A DNA stretch of 64,000 nucleotides from VRUE01 sp963718775 (GTDB lineage Bacteria; Actinomycetota; Thermoleophilia; Solirubrobacterales; 70-9). Each line of letters begins with the position of its first letter. Positions within the stretch are counted from its first letter, which is position 1. Shown here piece by piece: positions 24,189 through 33,272 of this stretch. Location: contig OY970377.1 of NCBI GenBank assembly GCA_963718775.1, positions 1,984,001 through 2,048,000 on the forward strand, written 5' to 3'. Made by a program: the position numbers and the translations under genes. The notes beneath the pieces were generated by a model. The model made no database searches, had not been told where the DNA came from, and saw nothing but the letters and a program-made list of their open reading frames with translations.

Positions 24189-24302
24189 CGGCGGAAGGTA
24201 TAGGCCGCCGCCGGGGGGTGGCTGGTCGCGTTAGTCGCATATAGGCCGACTAATGCGCCCAGCCACGTGATGCCGCGCGGATACACTGGCCCGAGTCCCG
24301 CG

Positions 24303-26180
24303 ATGACCGACTCGATCTCTCTCTACCGCCGCCACCGGCCCGGCTCCTTCGACGAGGTGGTCGGCCAGCAGCACGTCGTCCGCACCCTGCGCAATGCGGT
24401 CGAGCAGGGCAAGGTCCACCACGCCTACCTCTTCGTCGGCTCGCGCGGCACCGGCAAGACCTCGATGGCGAAGATCCTCGCCCGCTCACTCAACTGCGAG
24501 CGCGGCGGGCCGACCGTCACCCCCTGCGGCGAGTGCGAATCGTGCCTGACGATCGCCGCCGGCAGCTCGATCGACGTGATCGAGATGGACGCCGCCTCGA
24601 ACCGCTCCGTCGACGACGTCCGCGACCTGCGCGAGCGGGTCGCCTACGCGCCGACCGGCGGCCGCTGGAAGGTCTACATCCTCGACGAGGCTCACATGCT
24701 CACCAAGGAGGCCTGGAACGCCTTCCTGAAGACGCTCGAGGAGCCGCCGCCCAACACCGTCTTCGTGCTCGCCACGACCGAGTCGCACAAGGTGATGGCG
24801 ACGATCGCCGACCGCTGCCAGCGCTTCGACTTCCAGCGCCCCTCGCTGGAGCAGATCTCCGAGGTGCTGAACCGGGTCGCCGCTGCCGAGGGGATCGAGG
24901 CGGAGGACGCCGCGGTGGCGATGATCGCCCGCTCGGCTTCGGGCAGCTTCCGCGACGCGCTCGGCACGCTCGACCAGCTGGTCGCCTTCGGCGGCGCCCA
25001 GGTCAGCCTCGACTCGGTCCTGGAACTGCTCGGCGCCGCCGACGCAGAGCTGCTCTTCGACGCCGTCGATGCGGTGATCGCCGAAGACCCCAGGGGCGTC
25101 CTGCTCGGGGTCGAGAAGATGGCCCGCTCAGGCCGCGACCCGGCCCAGTTCGCCCGCGATCTGCTCGCCCATCTGCGCCACCTGCTCGTCACCCAGACCG
25201 TCGGCGAGGTGCCCAATACCTTTGTCGTCACCGCCACGGATGCCGACCGCCTTTCGGCTCAGGCAAGCGCTATCGGGGCGGCAACCCTCGTTCGCACGAT
25301 CGATGAGCTGGCAAATGCGCTGACCGCTGTGCGCGAGGGCGACGATGCCCGCATGGCAGTCGAGATCGCGCTGCTGAAGGCGGCCCGTCCTGATCTGGAT
25401 CCGTCGACCGAGGGACTGCTTCGGCGTATAGAGAAGCTCGAGCAAGGGACGAAGGCGTCCCCGGCCGCGGGTCCTGTCGCCGCAGGGGACCCACCGCCCC
25501 CTGCGGTAGCTAAAGCTTCCTCGGGGGCGGTCCCCCCTGCGACGCCACCCGCGGCAGAAGCGCCACCAGCTGACGAGCAAGGGTCCGAGCCGACCTCTGA
25601 AGCACCGAACGCCACCGAGTCTGAGCCGGCTGCAGAAGCACCGAAGCCGGCTGAGCCCGAGCCAGCTCCACAAGCACCGGAGCCGCCTGACCCTGAGCCG
25701 TCTGCTGGTGACGACTCTCCCGTGGGTGGCGCGGACTCGGGGGGGCCGAGAACGGAGGCGCAGCCCCCGCCCGCAGGCCCCCCCGAGTCCGCGACAGGCC
25801 CCGCGGGCCAAGCCGCCCCCACCCTGGAGGAGATCGTCAATACGTGGCCGGCGGTCGTCCACAAGCTGGGCGAAACGAGCCCGGCCCTGGCAGCGACCTT
25901 CGAAGGCGCTCGCCCGGTGAGCCTGGACGAGGACGGCCTCAAGGTCGGCTTCCCGGCCGACTCGACCTTCAACAAGCGCAAGGCGGAGGCGCCCGACAAG
26001 CGTGAGCTGATGGCCGATGCGCTCGAGGACGTGATGGGGGAGCGGATGCGCCCCGTATATGTGTTGCTCGACGGTGAGCCCGCGTCAGTGGATGCGGAGA
26101 CGGCGGCCGGCGACGAGGTCGATCACGATGCGCTGATGGAGAAACTGAAGAGCGAGTTCGACGCGGAGGAGGTCGGTTAG
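24303..26180 (+). CDS. dnaX: DNA polymerase III subunit gamma/tau
   Basis: This protein of about 625 residues is a clamp-loader ATPase. It has MTDSISLYRRHRPGSFDEVVGQ at the start (quoted in part), Walker A GSRGTGKTS, a zinc site with spaced Cys (LNCERGG...CGECESC), Walker B VYILDEAHML and sensor 1 LATTESHK. The C-terminal third is a Pro/Ala/Glu-rich linker plus a tau-like domain (LEEIVNTWPAVVHKL). The ATG at 24303 is preferred over 24267 because homologues begin there. The linker carries an 84-bp palindromic repeat in frame (25469-25552). It is followed at zero spacing by ybaB and then recR. Confidence 0.93.
   Translation: MTDSISLYRRHRPGSFDEVVGQQHVVRTLRNAVEQGKVHHAYLFVGSRGTGKTSMAKILARSLNCERGGPTVTPCGECESCLTIAAGSSIDVIEMDAASNRSVDDVRDLRERVAYAPTGGRWKVYILDEAHMLTKEAWNAFLKTLEEPPPNTVFVLATTESHKVMATIADRCQRFDFQRPSLEQISEVLNRVAAAEGIEAEDAAVAMIARSASGSFRDALGTLDQLVAFGGAQVSLDSVLELLGAADAELLFDAVDAVIAEDPRGVLLGVEKMARSGRDPAQFARDLLAHLRHLLVTQTVGEVPNTFVVTATDADRLSAQASAIGAATLVRTIDELANALTAVREGDDARMAVEIALLKAARPDLDPSTEGLLRRIEKLEQGTKASPAAGPVAAGDPPPPAVAKASSGAVPPATPPAAEAPPADEQGSEPTSEAPNATESEPAAEAPKPAEPEPAPQAPEPPDPEPSAGDDSPVGGADSGGPRTEAQPPPAGPPESATGPAGQAAPTLEEIVNTWPAVVHKLGETSPALAATFEGARPVSLDEDGLKVGFPADSTFNKRKAEAPDKRELMADALEDVMGERMRPVYVLLDGEPASVDAETAAGDEVDHDALMEKLKSEFDAEEVG
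25469..25552 (+). repeat. 84-bp hairpin repeat in the dnaX linker, copy 1
   Basis: A long hairpin consists of outer arms GCAGGGG/CCCCTGC, inner arms ACCGCCCCC/GGGGGCGGT and a terminal stem around AGCTAAAGCT. A second copy lies on the minus strand at 51889-51973. The arms differ by paired changes. Here it encodes PPPPAVAKASSGAVPP in frame. Confidence 0.8.
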
Positions 26181-26516
26181 GTGGCAAAAGGTGGAATGCC
26201 GGGGGGCTTCGACGTGAACGCCCTGATGAAGCAGGCGCAGCAGATGCAGACCGAGATGCTGCAGGCGCAGGAGAAGCTCAAGGACGAGGTGGTCGAGGCC
26301 AGCGCTGGTGGCGGCATGGTCAAGGTGAAGATGGGCGGCGACCTGACCCTGCGCGAGATCGTCATCGACCCCGAGGCAATCGACCCCGAGGAGTCGGAGC
26401 TGCTCGCCGAGATGGTCCAGGCTGCCGTCAACGAGGCGCTGCGCGCCGCCCAGGAGCTGGCCAGCTCGAAGATGGGCGGGATCACGGGAGGCCTCGGCGG
26501 CCTCCCCGGGATGTGA
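26181..26516 (+). CDS. ybaB: YbaB/EbfC-family nucleoid-associated protein
   Basis: This 111-residue protein has MKQAQQMQTEMLQAQEKL, EASAGGGMVKVKMGGDLTL and IDPEAIDPEESELLAEMV, the standard YbaB pattern. GTG directly follows the dnaX stop. It forms the conserved dnaX-ybaB-recR operon and is thought to bind DNA as a dimer; recR overlaps its stop by 4 bp. Confidence 0.92.
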   Translation: MAKGGMPGGFDVNALMKQAQQMQTEMLQAQEKLKDEVVEASAGGGMVKVKMGGDLTLREIVIDPEAIDPEESELLAEMVQAAVNEALRAAQELASSKMGGITGGLGGLPGM

Positions 26517-27118
26517 GCGGCGAGGGACCGGCGCCGCTCGCCCGGCTGGTCGCGGAGCTCTCGCGGCTGCCGGGAATCGGCCAGCGCACCGCGCAGCGGC
26601 TCGCCTTCCACGTCCTCCGCGCCCCAGACGAAGAGGCGGCGGCGCTGGCGGCGGCGATCACCGAGGTGAAGGAGAAGGTCGGCCTCTGCGAGGAGTGCTT
26701 CAACCTCTCCGAGGGGCCGCGCTGCCGCATCTGCCTGGACTCCAGCCGCGACCGGGCGATCATCTGCGTCGTCGAGGAACCGGCCGACGTGATCCCGATC
26801 GAGCGCACCCACGAGTACCGCGGCCTCTACCACGTGCTCGGCGGCGCCCTCTCGCCGATCGACGGCGTCGACGCCGAGGACCTGAAGATCGCCGAGTTGC
26901 TGCGCCGGGTCGAGGACGGCGAGGTTCGCGAGGTCGTGCTCGCCACCAACCCGACGACGACCGGCGAGGCGACCGCGCTGCACATCGCCGACCGTTTGCG
27001 CGGCGGCCAGGTCTCCGTCACCCGGCTGGCCAGCGGCCTGCCGGTCGGCGCCGATCTCGAGCACGCCGACGAGGTCACCCTCGGCAAGGCCTTCGCCGGT
27101 CGCCACAGCCTCGATTAG
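26513..27118 (+). CDS. recR: Recombination mediator RecR
   Basis: This 201-residue protein has the helix-hairpin-helix LSRLPGIGQRTAQRLAFHVL, a Cys4 zinc finger (CEECFNLSEGPRCRIC) and a TOPRIM domain with ICVVEEPADV and TNPTTTGEATA. It works with RecO (and RecF) to load RecA at gaps. The start GTG overlaps the ybaB stop. Confidence 0.95.
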   Translation: MSGEGPAPLARLVAELSRLPGIGQRTAQRLAFHVLRAPDEEAAALAAAITEVKEKVGLCEECFNLSEGPRCRICLDSSRDRAIICVVEEPADVIPIERTHEYRGLYHVLGGALSPIDGVDAEDLKIAELLRRVEDGEVREVVLATNPTTTGEATALHIADRLRGGQVSVTRLASGLPVGADLEHADEVTLGKAFAGRHSLD

Positions 27119-27201
27119 CGGCAAAGTCCGCTTCCTGGCGCGGTAAGACAGAACATTTCGCCAAGTTCGGTATTTGCGGACGAAATAACTAGACGTTTAT
27201 C

Positions 27202-27230
27202 GGGTCGCAAATAGCGAGCATTTGCGACCC
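27202..27230. terminator. Hairpin after the dnaX-ybaB-recR operon
   Basis: Perfect 11-bp arms (GGGTCGCAAAT/ATTTGCGACCC) enclose a 7-base loop. It lies 84 bp after recR and 31 bp before the next gene. There is no T-tract, so it is a candidate L-shaped terminator or repeat. Confidence 0.45.
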
Positions 27231-27261
27231 TGGCGTCCGTTGCTTTCGAGAAGGTCTGCGG

Positions 27262-27992
27262 GTGGCGACGGTGACGAGCAAAGAGAACGGCAAGGGGCCC
27301 GCGTCATCGGCGGGACAGGTCGCGCGCGAAGTTTCCTCGCTGCAGGCGACGCTGCTGGCAAAGCTGCGCGAGGAGATCGCCGGCAGCGACCGTGAGCCCT
27401 TCGCCGACGCGGCGCAGCAGCTGGCCGAGGAGTTCGGCTCGGTGACGGCCACGGCGGTGGCGGCGGTCTGCGCGCCGACGGTGGCGCCGACCCCGCTTGC
27501 CCCTGAGCCCGAGACGCACCCCAGCCTCTTCCAGCCCGGTCACATGCGCCGCCGCCTCGACCAGCTGATCGAGACGAACAAACGCTACGGCCACCCCTTC
27601 TGCCCTGGTCGTCTTCGACGTTGAAGGGCCCGGCGCCCGCCAGGGTGACGGGGACGAGGGCGAGGAGACGATGCTGGCCGTCGTCGGCGCCGGCGCTGCG
27701 CGACAGCGTCCGCCTCGTCGACGAGACCTTCCGGCTCGAGGAGGACGCGCTCTGCGTGCTGGCGCCGAACCAGACCACGATCGAGGGTGTGCAGATGGCC
27801 GAGCGGTTGCTGGGCATGCTCGACGAGCTGGAGGCGGCCGGGGGCCTGAAGATCACGGTCTCGGCCGGCGTCGTCGCCTGCCCCGAGCACGGCAGCGGCG
27901 CCGAGGCGCTGCTCAGGAAGGCCGACGAGGCGATGTGGCGAGCCCGTGCGGTCGGCCAGCCGGTAGGCGTCGGCGCTTTGCAAGATCGCTGA
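27262..27992 (+). pseudogene. Degenerate GGDEF-like protein, frameshifted
   Basis: The first frame (27262 to about 27600) gives a helical N-terminus and the GGDEF-domain opening MRRRLDQLIETNKRYGHPF. Sense then passes through another frame (ALVVFDVEGPGARQGDGD) and resumes in a third to 27992 with RLVDETFRLEEDALCVLAP, EGVQMAERLL, KITVSAGVVACPEHG and ALLRKADEAMW. This is a complete GGDEF fold with two single-base shifts near 27600 and 27690. The signature GGDEF is replaced by LEEDA, so cyclase activity is unlikely even if the shifts are sequencing errors. Confidence 0.65.
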
Positions 27993-28098
27993 CAGATTCT
28001 GTGAAATCTGTCCATAACTTGCGTAAACCTGGATTCCCCATGGGAATATGCCGATGCCTGGCGAACGTCGCTAGCCAGAGCAAGAGGAGCCATCTGAG

Positions 28099-29157
28099 AT
28101 GCCAGGGATAAGAACGAACGCCGCCGCCGAAGTGCTTGGGGTCAGCCCCAACACGCTGCGCAGCTGGGAGCGCCGCTACGGCTTCCCCGAGCCCAAGCGC
28201 ACCCAGGGCGGCCACCGCAACTACGAGCTGGTCGAGCTGCAGACCCTGCGCGACGCGCTGGCGCAGACCGGCAACATCTCCTCTGCCATCGAGCTGACCC
28301 GCCAGCGCCAGGCGGCGCCCGCCAGCGGCGGCGGCCTGCGCGCGGCGCTGGAGAGCTTCGACGAGGACGCCGCCAACCGCACCGTCGAGGAGAGCCTCGC
28401 CCTGCGACCGCTGGAGCGCACCGTCGAGGAGTTGCTGCTGCCGGCGATCGACGACCTCGCCGCCGACGGCGATCGCGAGGCCGAGCTGGAGTTCGCCTCG
28501 CGCTGGGCGATGGGCTGGCTGCACGGCGCCCGCCGCCTCGCCTCACCCGCTTCGCGGCCGGCCGGCATCCTGCTGCTCGACTCGAGCCACGGCTCCGACG
28601 CCGAGGCGGTCCACGCCCAGGCCCTCGATCTGACCTTGCGCCGCGCCGGCTTCCGCGTGCTGATGCTCTCCAACGAGCTCGGCGACGAGCGGCTCGAGCG
28701 CGCCCTGCGCGCCCTCGACCCGACCGCGATCGTGCTCTGCGGCCCCGGCGCCGACACCGCGGGCGCCGTCAAGCTGGTTCGCAAGATCCGCGAGGTCGGC
28801 TTCGACTCACCACTCTTCGGCTTCCGTGCCAGCGGCCTGATCGGCGACGCCGTCCCCTCGGCCGGCGTCACCCCCAGCGAGGTGACGGGAATGCTCAACG
28901 CAGACCTGCGCCGCCGCGCCGTTCAAGCTTTCGCCTCGCAGTGCACCCGGCTTTCACCACTTGGTAGCACCCTAGTTACATCGTCTGACACCGCTGGGCG
29001 GCAACGTCTGGCACCGTGCGCGGCCGGCTCTTGTCGCAGTTCCGCCTGCGACCCGGGGTCGCGGCTGCCGCTTGCGGGTTCGCGCTCTTGGCGCCCGCTA
29101 CGGCGGCGGCGGTCGTCTCCGACGTGCAGCCGATCGACGGGCCGAGCGCCGACGTGA
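28099..29157 (+). CDS. MerR-family regulator with B12-binding-like C-terminal domain
   Basis: An N-terminal MerR helix-turn-helix (AAEVLGVSPNTLRSWERRYGFPEPKRTQGGHRNY, quoted across positions 9-42 only in part) is followed by a helical cap and a Rossmann-like region (ILLLDSSHGSDAEAVHAQALDL ... VLMLSNELGDERLERAL, partial). This is the layout of CarH/LitR-type cobalamin photoreceptor regulators. The typical B12 ligand motif E/DxH is not evident. The frame continues past about residue 275 and overlaps the next gene by 142 bp. A frameshift near 28920 is likely, as both other frames stop within 60 bp. Confidence 0.65.
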   Translation: MPGIRTNAAAEVLGVSPNTLRSWERRYGFPEPKRTQGGHRNYELVELQTLRDALAQTGNISSAIELTRQRQAAPASGGGLRAALESFDEDAANRTVEESLALRPLERTVEELLLPAIDDLAADGDREAELEFASRWAMGWLHGARRLASPASRPAGILLLDSSHGSDAEAVHAQALDLTLRRAGFRVLMLSNELGDERLERALRALDPTAIVLCGPGADTAGAVKLVRKIREVGFDSPLFGFRASGLIGDAVPSAGVTPSEVTGMLNADLRRRAVQAFASQCTRLSPLGSTLVTSSDTAGRQRLAPCAAGSCRSSACDPGSRLPLAGSRSWRPLRRRRSSPTCSRSTGRAPT

Positions 29158-31014
29158 TCGACGTCGCCGACGCGGCGATGTCGGAGGACGGCAGCGGCGG
29201 GATCGTCTACCTGAAAAAGGTCGACGACCACAGCCATGTCTTCGCCGCCCAGTTTCGGCGCGGCGCCTGGTCGCGCGCCGCAACGGGTCGACGTCGGCCA
29301 GGCCTTCGACTCGAGCTGGGCGCGGATCGGCGCCGGCGACGGCGGCCAGCTGGTGGTCACCTGGGTGCAGGAGTTCGGCGTCGAAAGCGACCGGATGTTC
29401 TCGGCGACGCTCGACCCCGGCGCGACCGGCTTCCAGGCGCCGGTGCCGATCGACTTCAACGTCGGCGAGGCGAACCTGACCTTCCCCGACCTGGCGATGA
29501 ACCGCGGTGGCCAGGCCTACCTCGTCTACCGGGTGGTCACCGACACCAGCGCTGCCAACCCGCCTGGCTACATCGGCGCCGACGTGCGCCTGGCGCGCTA
29601 CAGCGGTCGCCTCTGGTCGGTGCTTCGGCACGCCGATCGACCGCAGCATCGTCAGCCCGGTCAGGTCGCCGACCGAGGCCAACTCGCCCAAGGTGGGGAT
29701 CGACGTGCAAGGGCAGGGGGTGGTCGCCTGGCAGGAGCCCGACGACGAGTTCGTCGACCGCGTCTGGGCACGGCGCCTCTTCGGCGCCAGCGTCGGCATC
29801 CCGCTCCAGGTCAGCCCTTCGACCTGGGAAGGAGCGCCGCTGCGCGGGCCCGCTGACGCCTTCTCACTCGACGTCGCCGGTTTCGGCCAGGCGGCGGTCG
29901 CCTTCCGCCAGCAGCCCGGCCAGGCGAGCAAGCTCGACGCGGCCCGCGTTCTCGTCAACGAGATGCCCGACGTCTTCTCCGAGAAAGCGGGCGCGTTCGC
30001 GCAGGCGCGGATCGCCGACGGAGGCGCACGCGACGGACTGGGAGCGCCGAGCGTCGCGGTCGAACCGCGCGGCGGCTTTCTCGCCGGCTTCGGCGTCCGG
30101 CGCCGCGACGCTTGCTCCCCCCGGAGACGACGCATCGGTGCAGCAGGTCGAGCGCCTCGACGACAGGCGCCAGCTCGGCCGGCGGCGAACCGCTCGTCGA
30201 CCTCGCCGAAACCGATGCGGCCGTCGCGGCCTGGCGCGAGCAGCGTGGCGCAGTGGGCCTGGTCGGCGTTCAGGAGCGCCGCGCCGACAAGGTCGTCGAG
30301 CCGACCGAGCTGAGCGCGCCACGCGGTGGCGCTGTCGGCCGTCTCGTCCTCGGCGGCTCCGGCCTCGGCGACGCGATCGTCGCCTGGCAGCAGGGCAGCG
30401 GCGCCAACGGGCAGATCGCCGCGGCGGTGGTCGACGCGCCCCCCGATCCCTTCCTCGTCCTGTTGCCGAGTGGCTGGCAGCACAAGCCGAAGATCCGCAT
30501 CGCCTGGGACCGGACGCTGAACGCGATCGGCGGCGTCCGCTACTCGGTCAGCGTCGACGACGAGCCGGTGGTCGAAGGACCGCAAAGCGCTGCAACGCAC
30601 GGCTTTCGCGCGACGACGTCGACGACGGCCGCCACCGGATCCAGATTTTCGCGGTCGACGACGCCGGTCAGGAAACCGGCAGCCGGGCGGGCCGCCTGCT
30701 CGTCGACCGCAGCGCGCCGAAGCGTGAAGCTGCATCGCCGCGGTCGCAGGCTGACCGTGGTCGTCTCCGACGGCGGGCGGCGCACGTCCTCCGGTCTGCG
30801 CCGCCGCTCGGTCAAGGTCTCCTTTGGGCGCGGAGGCGGCGCGGGAGCATCGACGTCGTCCCGGGGTAGGCGAGGCAAGGGGGGGCAGAAGGGCGCGCCG
30901 GCAGTCCGGGTTCGGCACAGCTTCGACAGCGCCGGTCGCTATCTGGTGCGGGTCCAGGCACGCGACCGTGCCGGCAACGCGCTGCTCGCGAAGCGCAAGG
31001 TGGTCGTGCGATGA
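29016..31014 (+). pseudogene. Secreted beta-propeller-like protein, multiply frameshifted
   Basis: A signal peptide (RLRPGVAAAACGFALLAPAT) starts at GTG 29016. Coherent protein then continues through several frames: GQLVVTWVQEFGVESDRMF, GVVAWQEPDDEFVDRVWARR, EPLVDLAETDAAVAAWREQ, GLGDAIVAWQQGSGANGQIA. The recurring V-A-W-x-Q/E motif suggests repeated propeller-like blades. It ends in an Ig-like segment with YLVRVQARDRAGNALL. Shifts fall near 29280, 29635, 30110-30180, 30590 and 30710. Both ends are sensible, so indel errors are more likely than decay. The function is unknown. Confidence 0.55.
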
Positions 31015-31015
31015 G

Positions 31016-31064
31016 CTTCCGGTGCGCTTTTTGCTCTCCATGCGTACATAAAGCGCACCGGAAG
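31016..31064. repeat. Palindromic repeat, copy d (related architecture)
   Basis: Perfect 15-bp arms (CTTCCGGTGCGCTTT/AAAGCGCACCGGAAG) flank a 19-base centre. It begins right after the stop of one secreted-protein gene and ends just before the next start. It has the same size and placement as copies a-c but different arm sequence. Confidence 0.65.
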
Positions 31065-31072
31065 GCGATGCG

Positions 31073-33139
31073 ATGCGTGTCGCCCGGTGCGCTCGGCTTG
31101 CCGTCGCGCTTGGCGTGCTCCTCCTCGTCGCGGTCCCGGCGACGGCGAGCGCCTTCTACGGCAACGGCGCCAGCGGCGGCAACGGCGCCGAGCTGATCTC
31201 GGCCGATTACGCGCGGCTCGAGCAGGGCGACGACACGACCGACTACGCGGCGATCTCCGCCGACGGCCGCTACGTCGCGTCGCAGACCCGTGCCCGCAAC
31301 TTCTTCGCCGACGACGACCCCGACCCGCCGGGCCTCTATCGCAGCCGGGGGCCTGTTCCGCTTCGACCTCGAGACCCGGGCGCTGGAGAAGGTCGCCGAC
31401 GGCAGCCTCTTCGACGAAGCCGACAACGCCTTCGTGCGCCTCGGCGCCGGCAAGCCCGTCGATCAGCGGCGACGGTCGCTACATCGCCTTCACCACCGCC
31501 CAGTCGCTGGTCGCCGGCCGACACGAACGACAACCTCGACGTCTACGTGCGCGACATGGACGTCCCGGTCGACTGCGGCGGGCGCCTTCGACCTCGTCTC
31601 CGCCCGCGACGACGGCGACGACCCCGCCCACTACGGCCCGCCGGCCTTCCCGCTGCCGGGCAGCGAACCGGGCGCCGACGTGGCGCGTGGCGTCGCGATC
31701 TCGCCGACGGGCAGAAGGTCGTCTTCCGCACCGACGCCCCCTCCGACCTGCCGGCGAGCGCCAGCACGAACGTCCCCGGCAGGCCAGGTCTTCGTCCGCG
31801 ACCGCGCCGCCAACACGACGACCCTGGTCACGGTCACTCGCGACTCGGGCACGCGGCGAGATGACCGAACAGCCGGCCGGCGGCGCCTTGGGGGCCGGCC
31901 TCAGCGCCGACGGCACGACGGTCGCCTGGACCGGCGGCAACGCCGCGGCGCAGACCCCGTTCCTCGCCGGCGAGAACGCAGGACCCCTCCTTCCTCTACT
32001 ACCTCTGGCGCCGGGTCGCGGACGGCCCCAGCGCGCCGACCCGGCGGATCACCGGGCTCGCCGACCCCGACGACCCCGGTTGCGTCTCGCCGCCCGGCCG
32101 AGCTTCGACCGGATCTCGACCGGGCCCTGTTACGGGCCGCTGACCGACCAGGAGGGGCATCCCTGCCGACATCAGCTCGCAGGTGCCGGCGCTCAGCGGC
32201 GACGGTCACACGGTCGCCTTCCTCAGCGGCGCCGGCCCAGCGCCCACTGATCACCGCCAACCCGGGCCTCGACCTCTTCGTCACCGACATGACGCCTGGC
32301 CTGAGCCGCAAGCAGGCGACGGTCGAGCTGACCCGCGACACGCTCGACAACGACGTCGCCACGGCTTCGCCGCTGAGCAGCGTCTCGATCTCCCCCGACG
32401 GCCGCTACCTGGCGATCACCAGCGGCGCGCACCCGCTTCGTCCTGCCGGCGCTTGCAGCAGCTCGGCGCGCCGCGTGCCGTGCCGGGCTCGCGAGAGCTC
32501 TACGTGGTCGACCTGGCGAGCCGCACGCTGGAGCGGGTCGCCCACTCCTTCGCCGGCGGCGACGTCGACGCCGGTGTGCTGGAAGGCGCGACCATCTCCG
32601 ACGAAGGCGAGCGGGTCGCCTTCGCCTCCTTCGCCGGCGACCTCTTCTTCGGCGACGCCAACCAGCGTGCCGACGCCTTCGTCGCCACCCGGCAGCCGGA
32701 CCCTGGCGCGGCCCCTCCGGATGAAGGGCTGGGCAAGGGCGGCCCCGCCGGGACGATCGTCGTCGACCGGGAAGGCCCGCAGATCGGCGTTCGGGCCCAA
32801 TCGAAAGCCGGCGGAGCGATCCTGCTCTCGGTGTCCGCGCCGGCCGCGGGCGGGTTGAAGGCGGTTGCCAAAGCCCGGGCCGGGGCGCCACGCAAACCAC
32901 GGGTCCTCGGCACGGTCACCGGCCGAGCCGGCGGCACGGCGCGCAGCACCGTTCGGCTCCTGCTCCGGCCCGTCGCCCGCTACCGGGGCGAGCTGCGCGA
33001 GCGCGGCGCGATCCCCGGCCGCGTCTCGGTCGGCTACGTCGCCTCGCGCGGCGGGCGCCGCGCCTCGGCATCGGTTCGGGTCGTGTTCCGGCAGCAGCAG
33101 GAGGGCTCGAAAAAACGCCGCCAGAGGCCGCACAAGTGA
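31073..33139 (+). pseudogene. Secreted TolB-like beta-propeller protein, multiply frameshifted
   Basis: A signal peptide (LAVALGVLLLVAVPATASA) is followed by repeated TolB/WD40-like blades scattered over all three frames: AAISADGRYVASQTRARNF, SISGDGRYIAFTTAQSLVA, GVAISPTGRRSSS, VSISPDGRYLAITSGA, TISDEGERVAFASFAGDLF. A basic beta-rich C-terminus follows. At least eight shifts are needed to read it through. Each blade is intact, so the gene was probably functional and the shifts are errors. It lies in a run of exported proteins. Confidence 0.55.
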
Positions 33140-33272
33140 AGGGGCGGTCACCAACTGGTGACGATCTGGAGAAGCGGTTGATAACGACATGTAACGCAGA
33201 CGTAGAAGTCCTGTGAAGCGGCTTGACAGAGCCATATGCGGCCAACAACTCTGGCGCCGCAAGGATCAGTCG

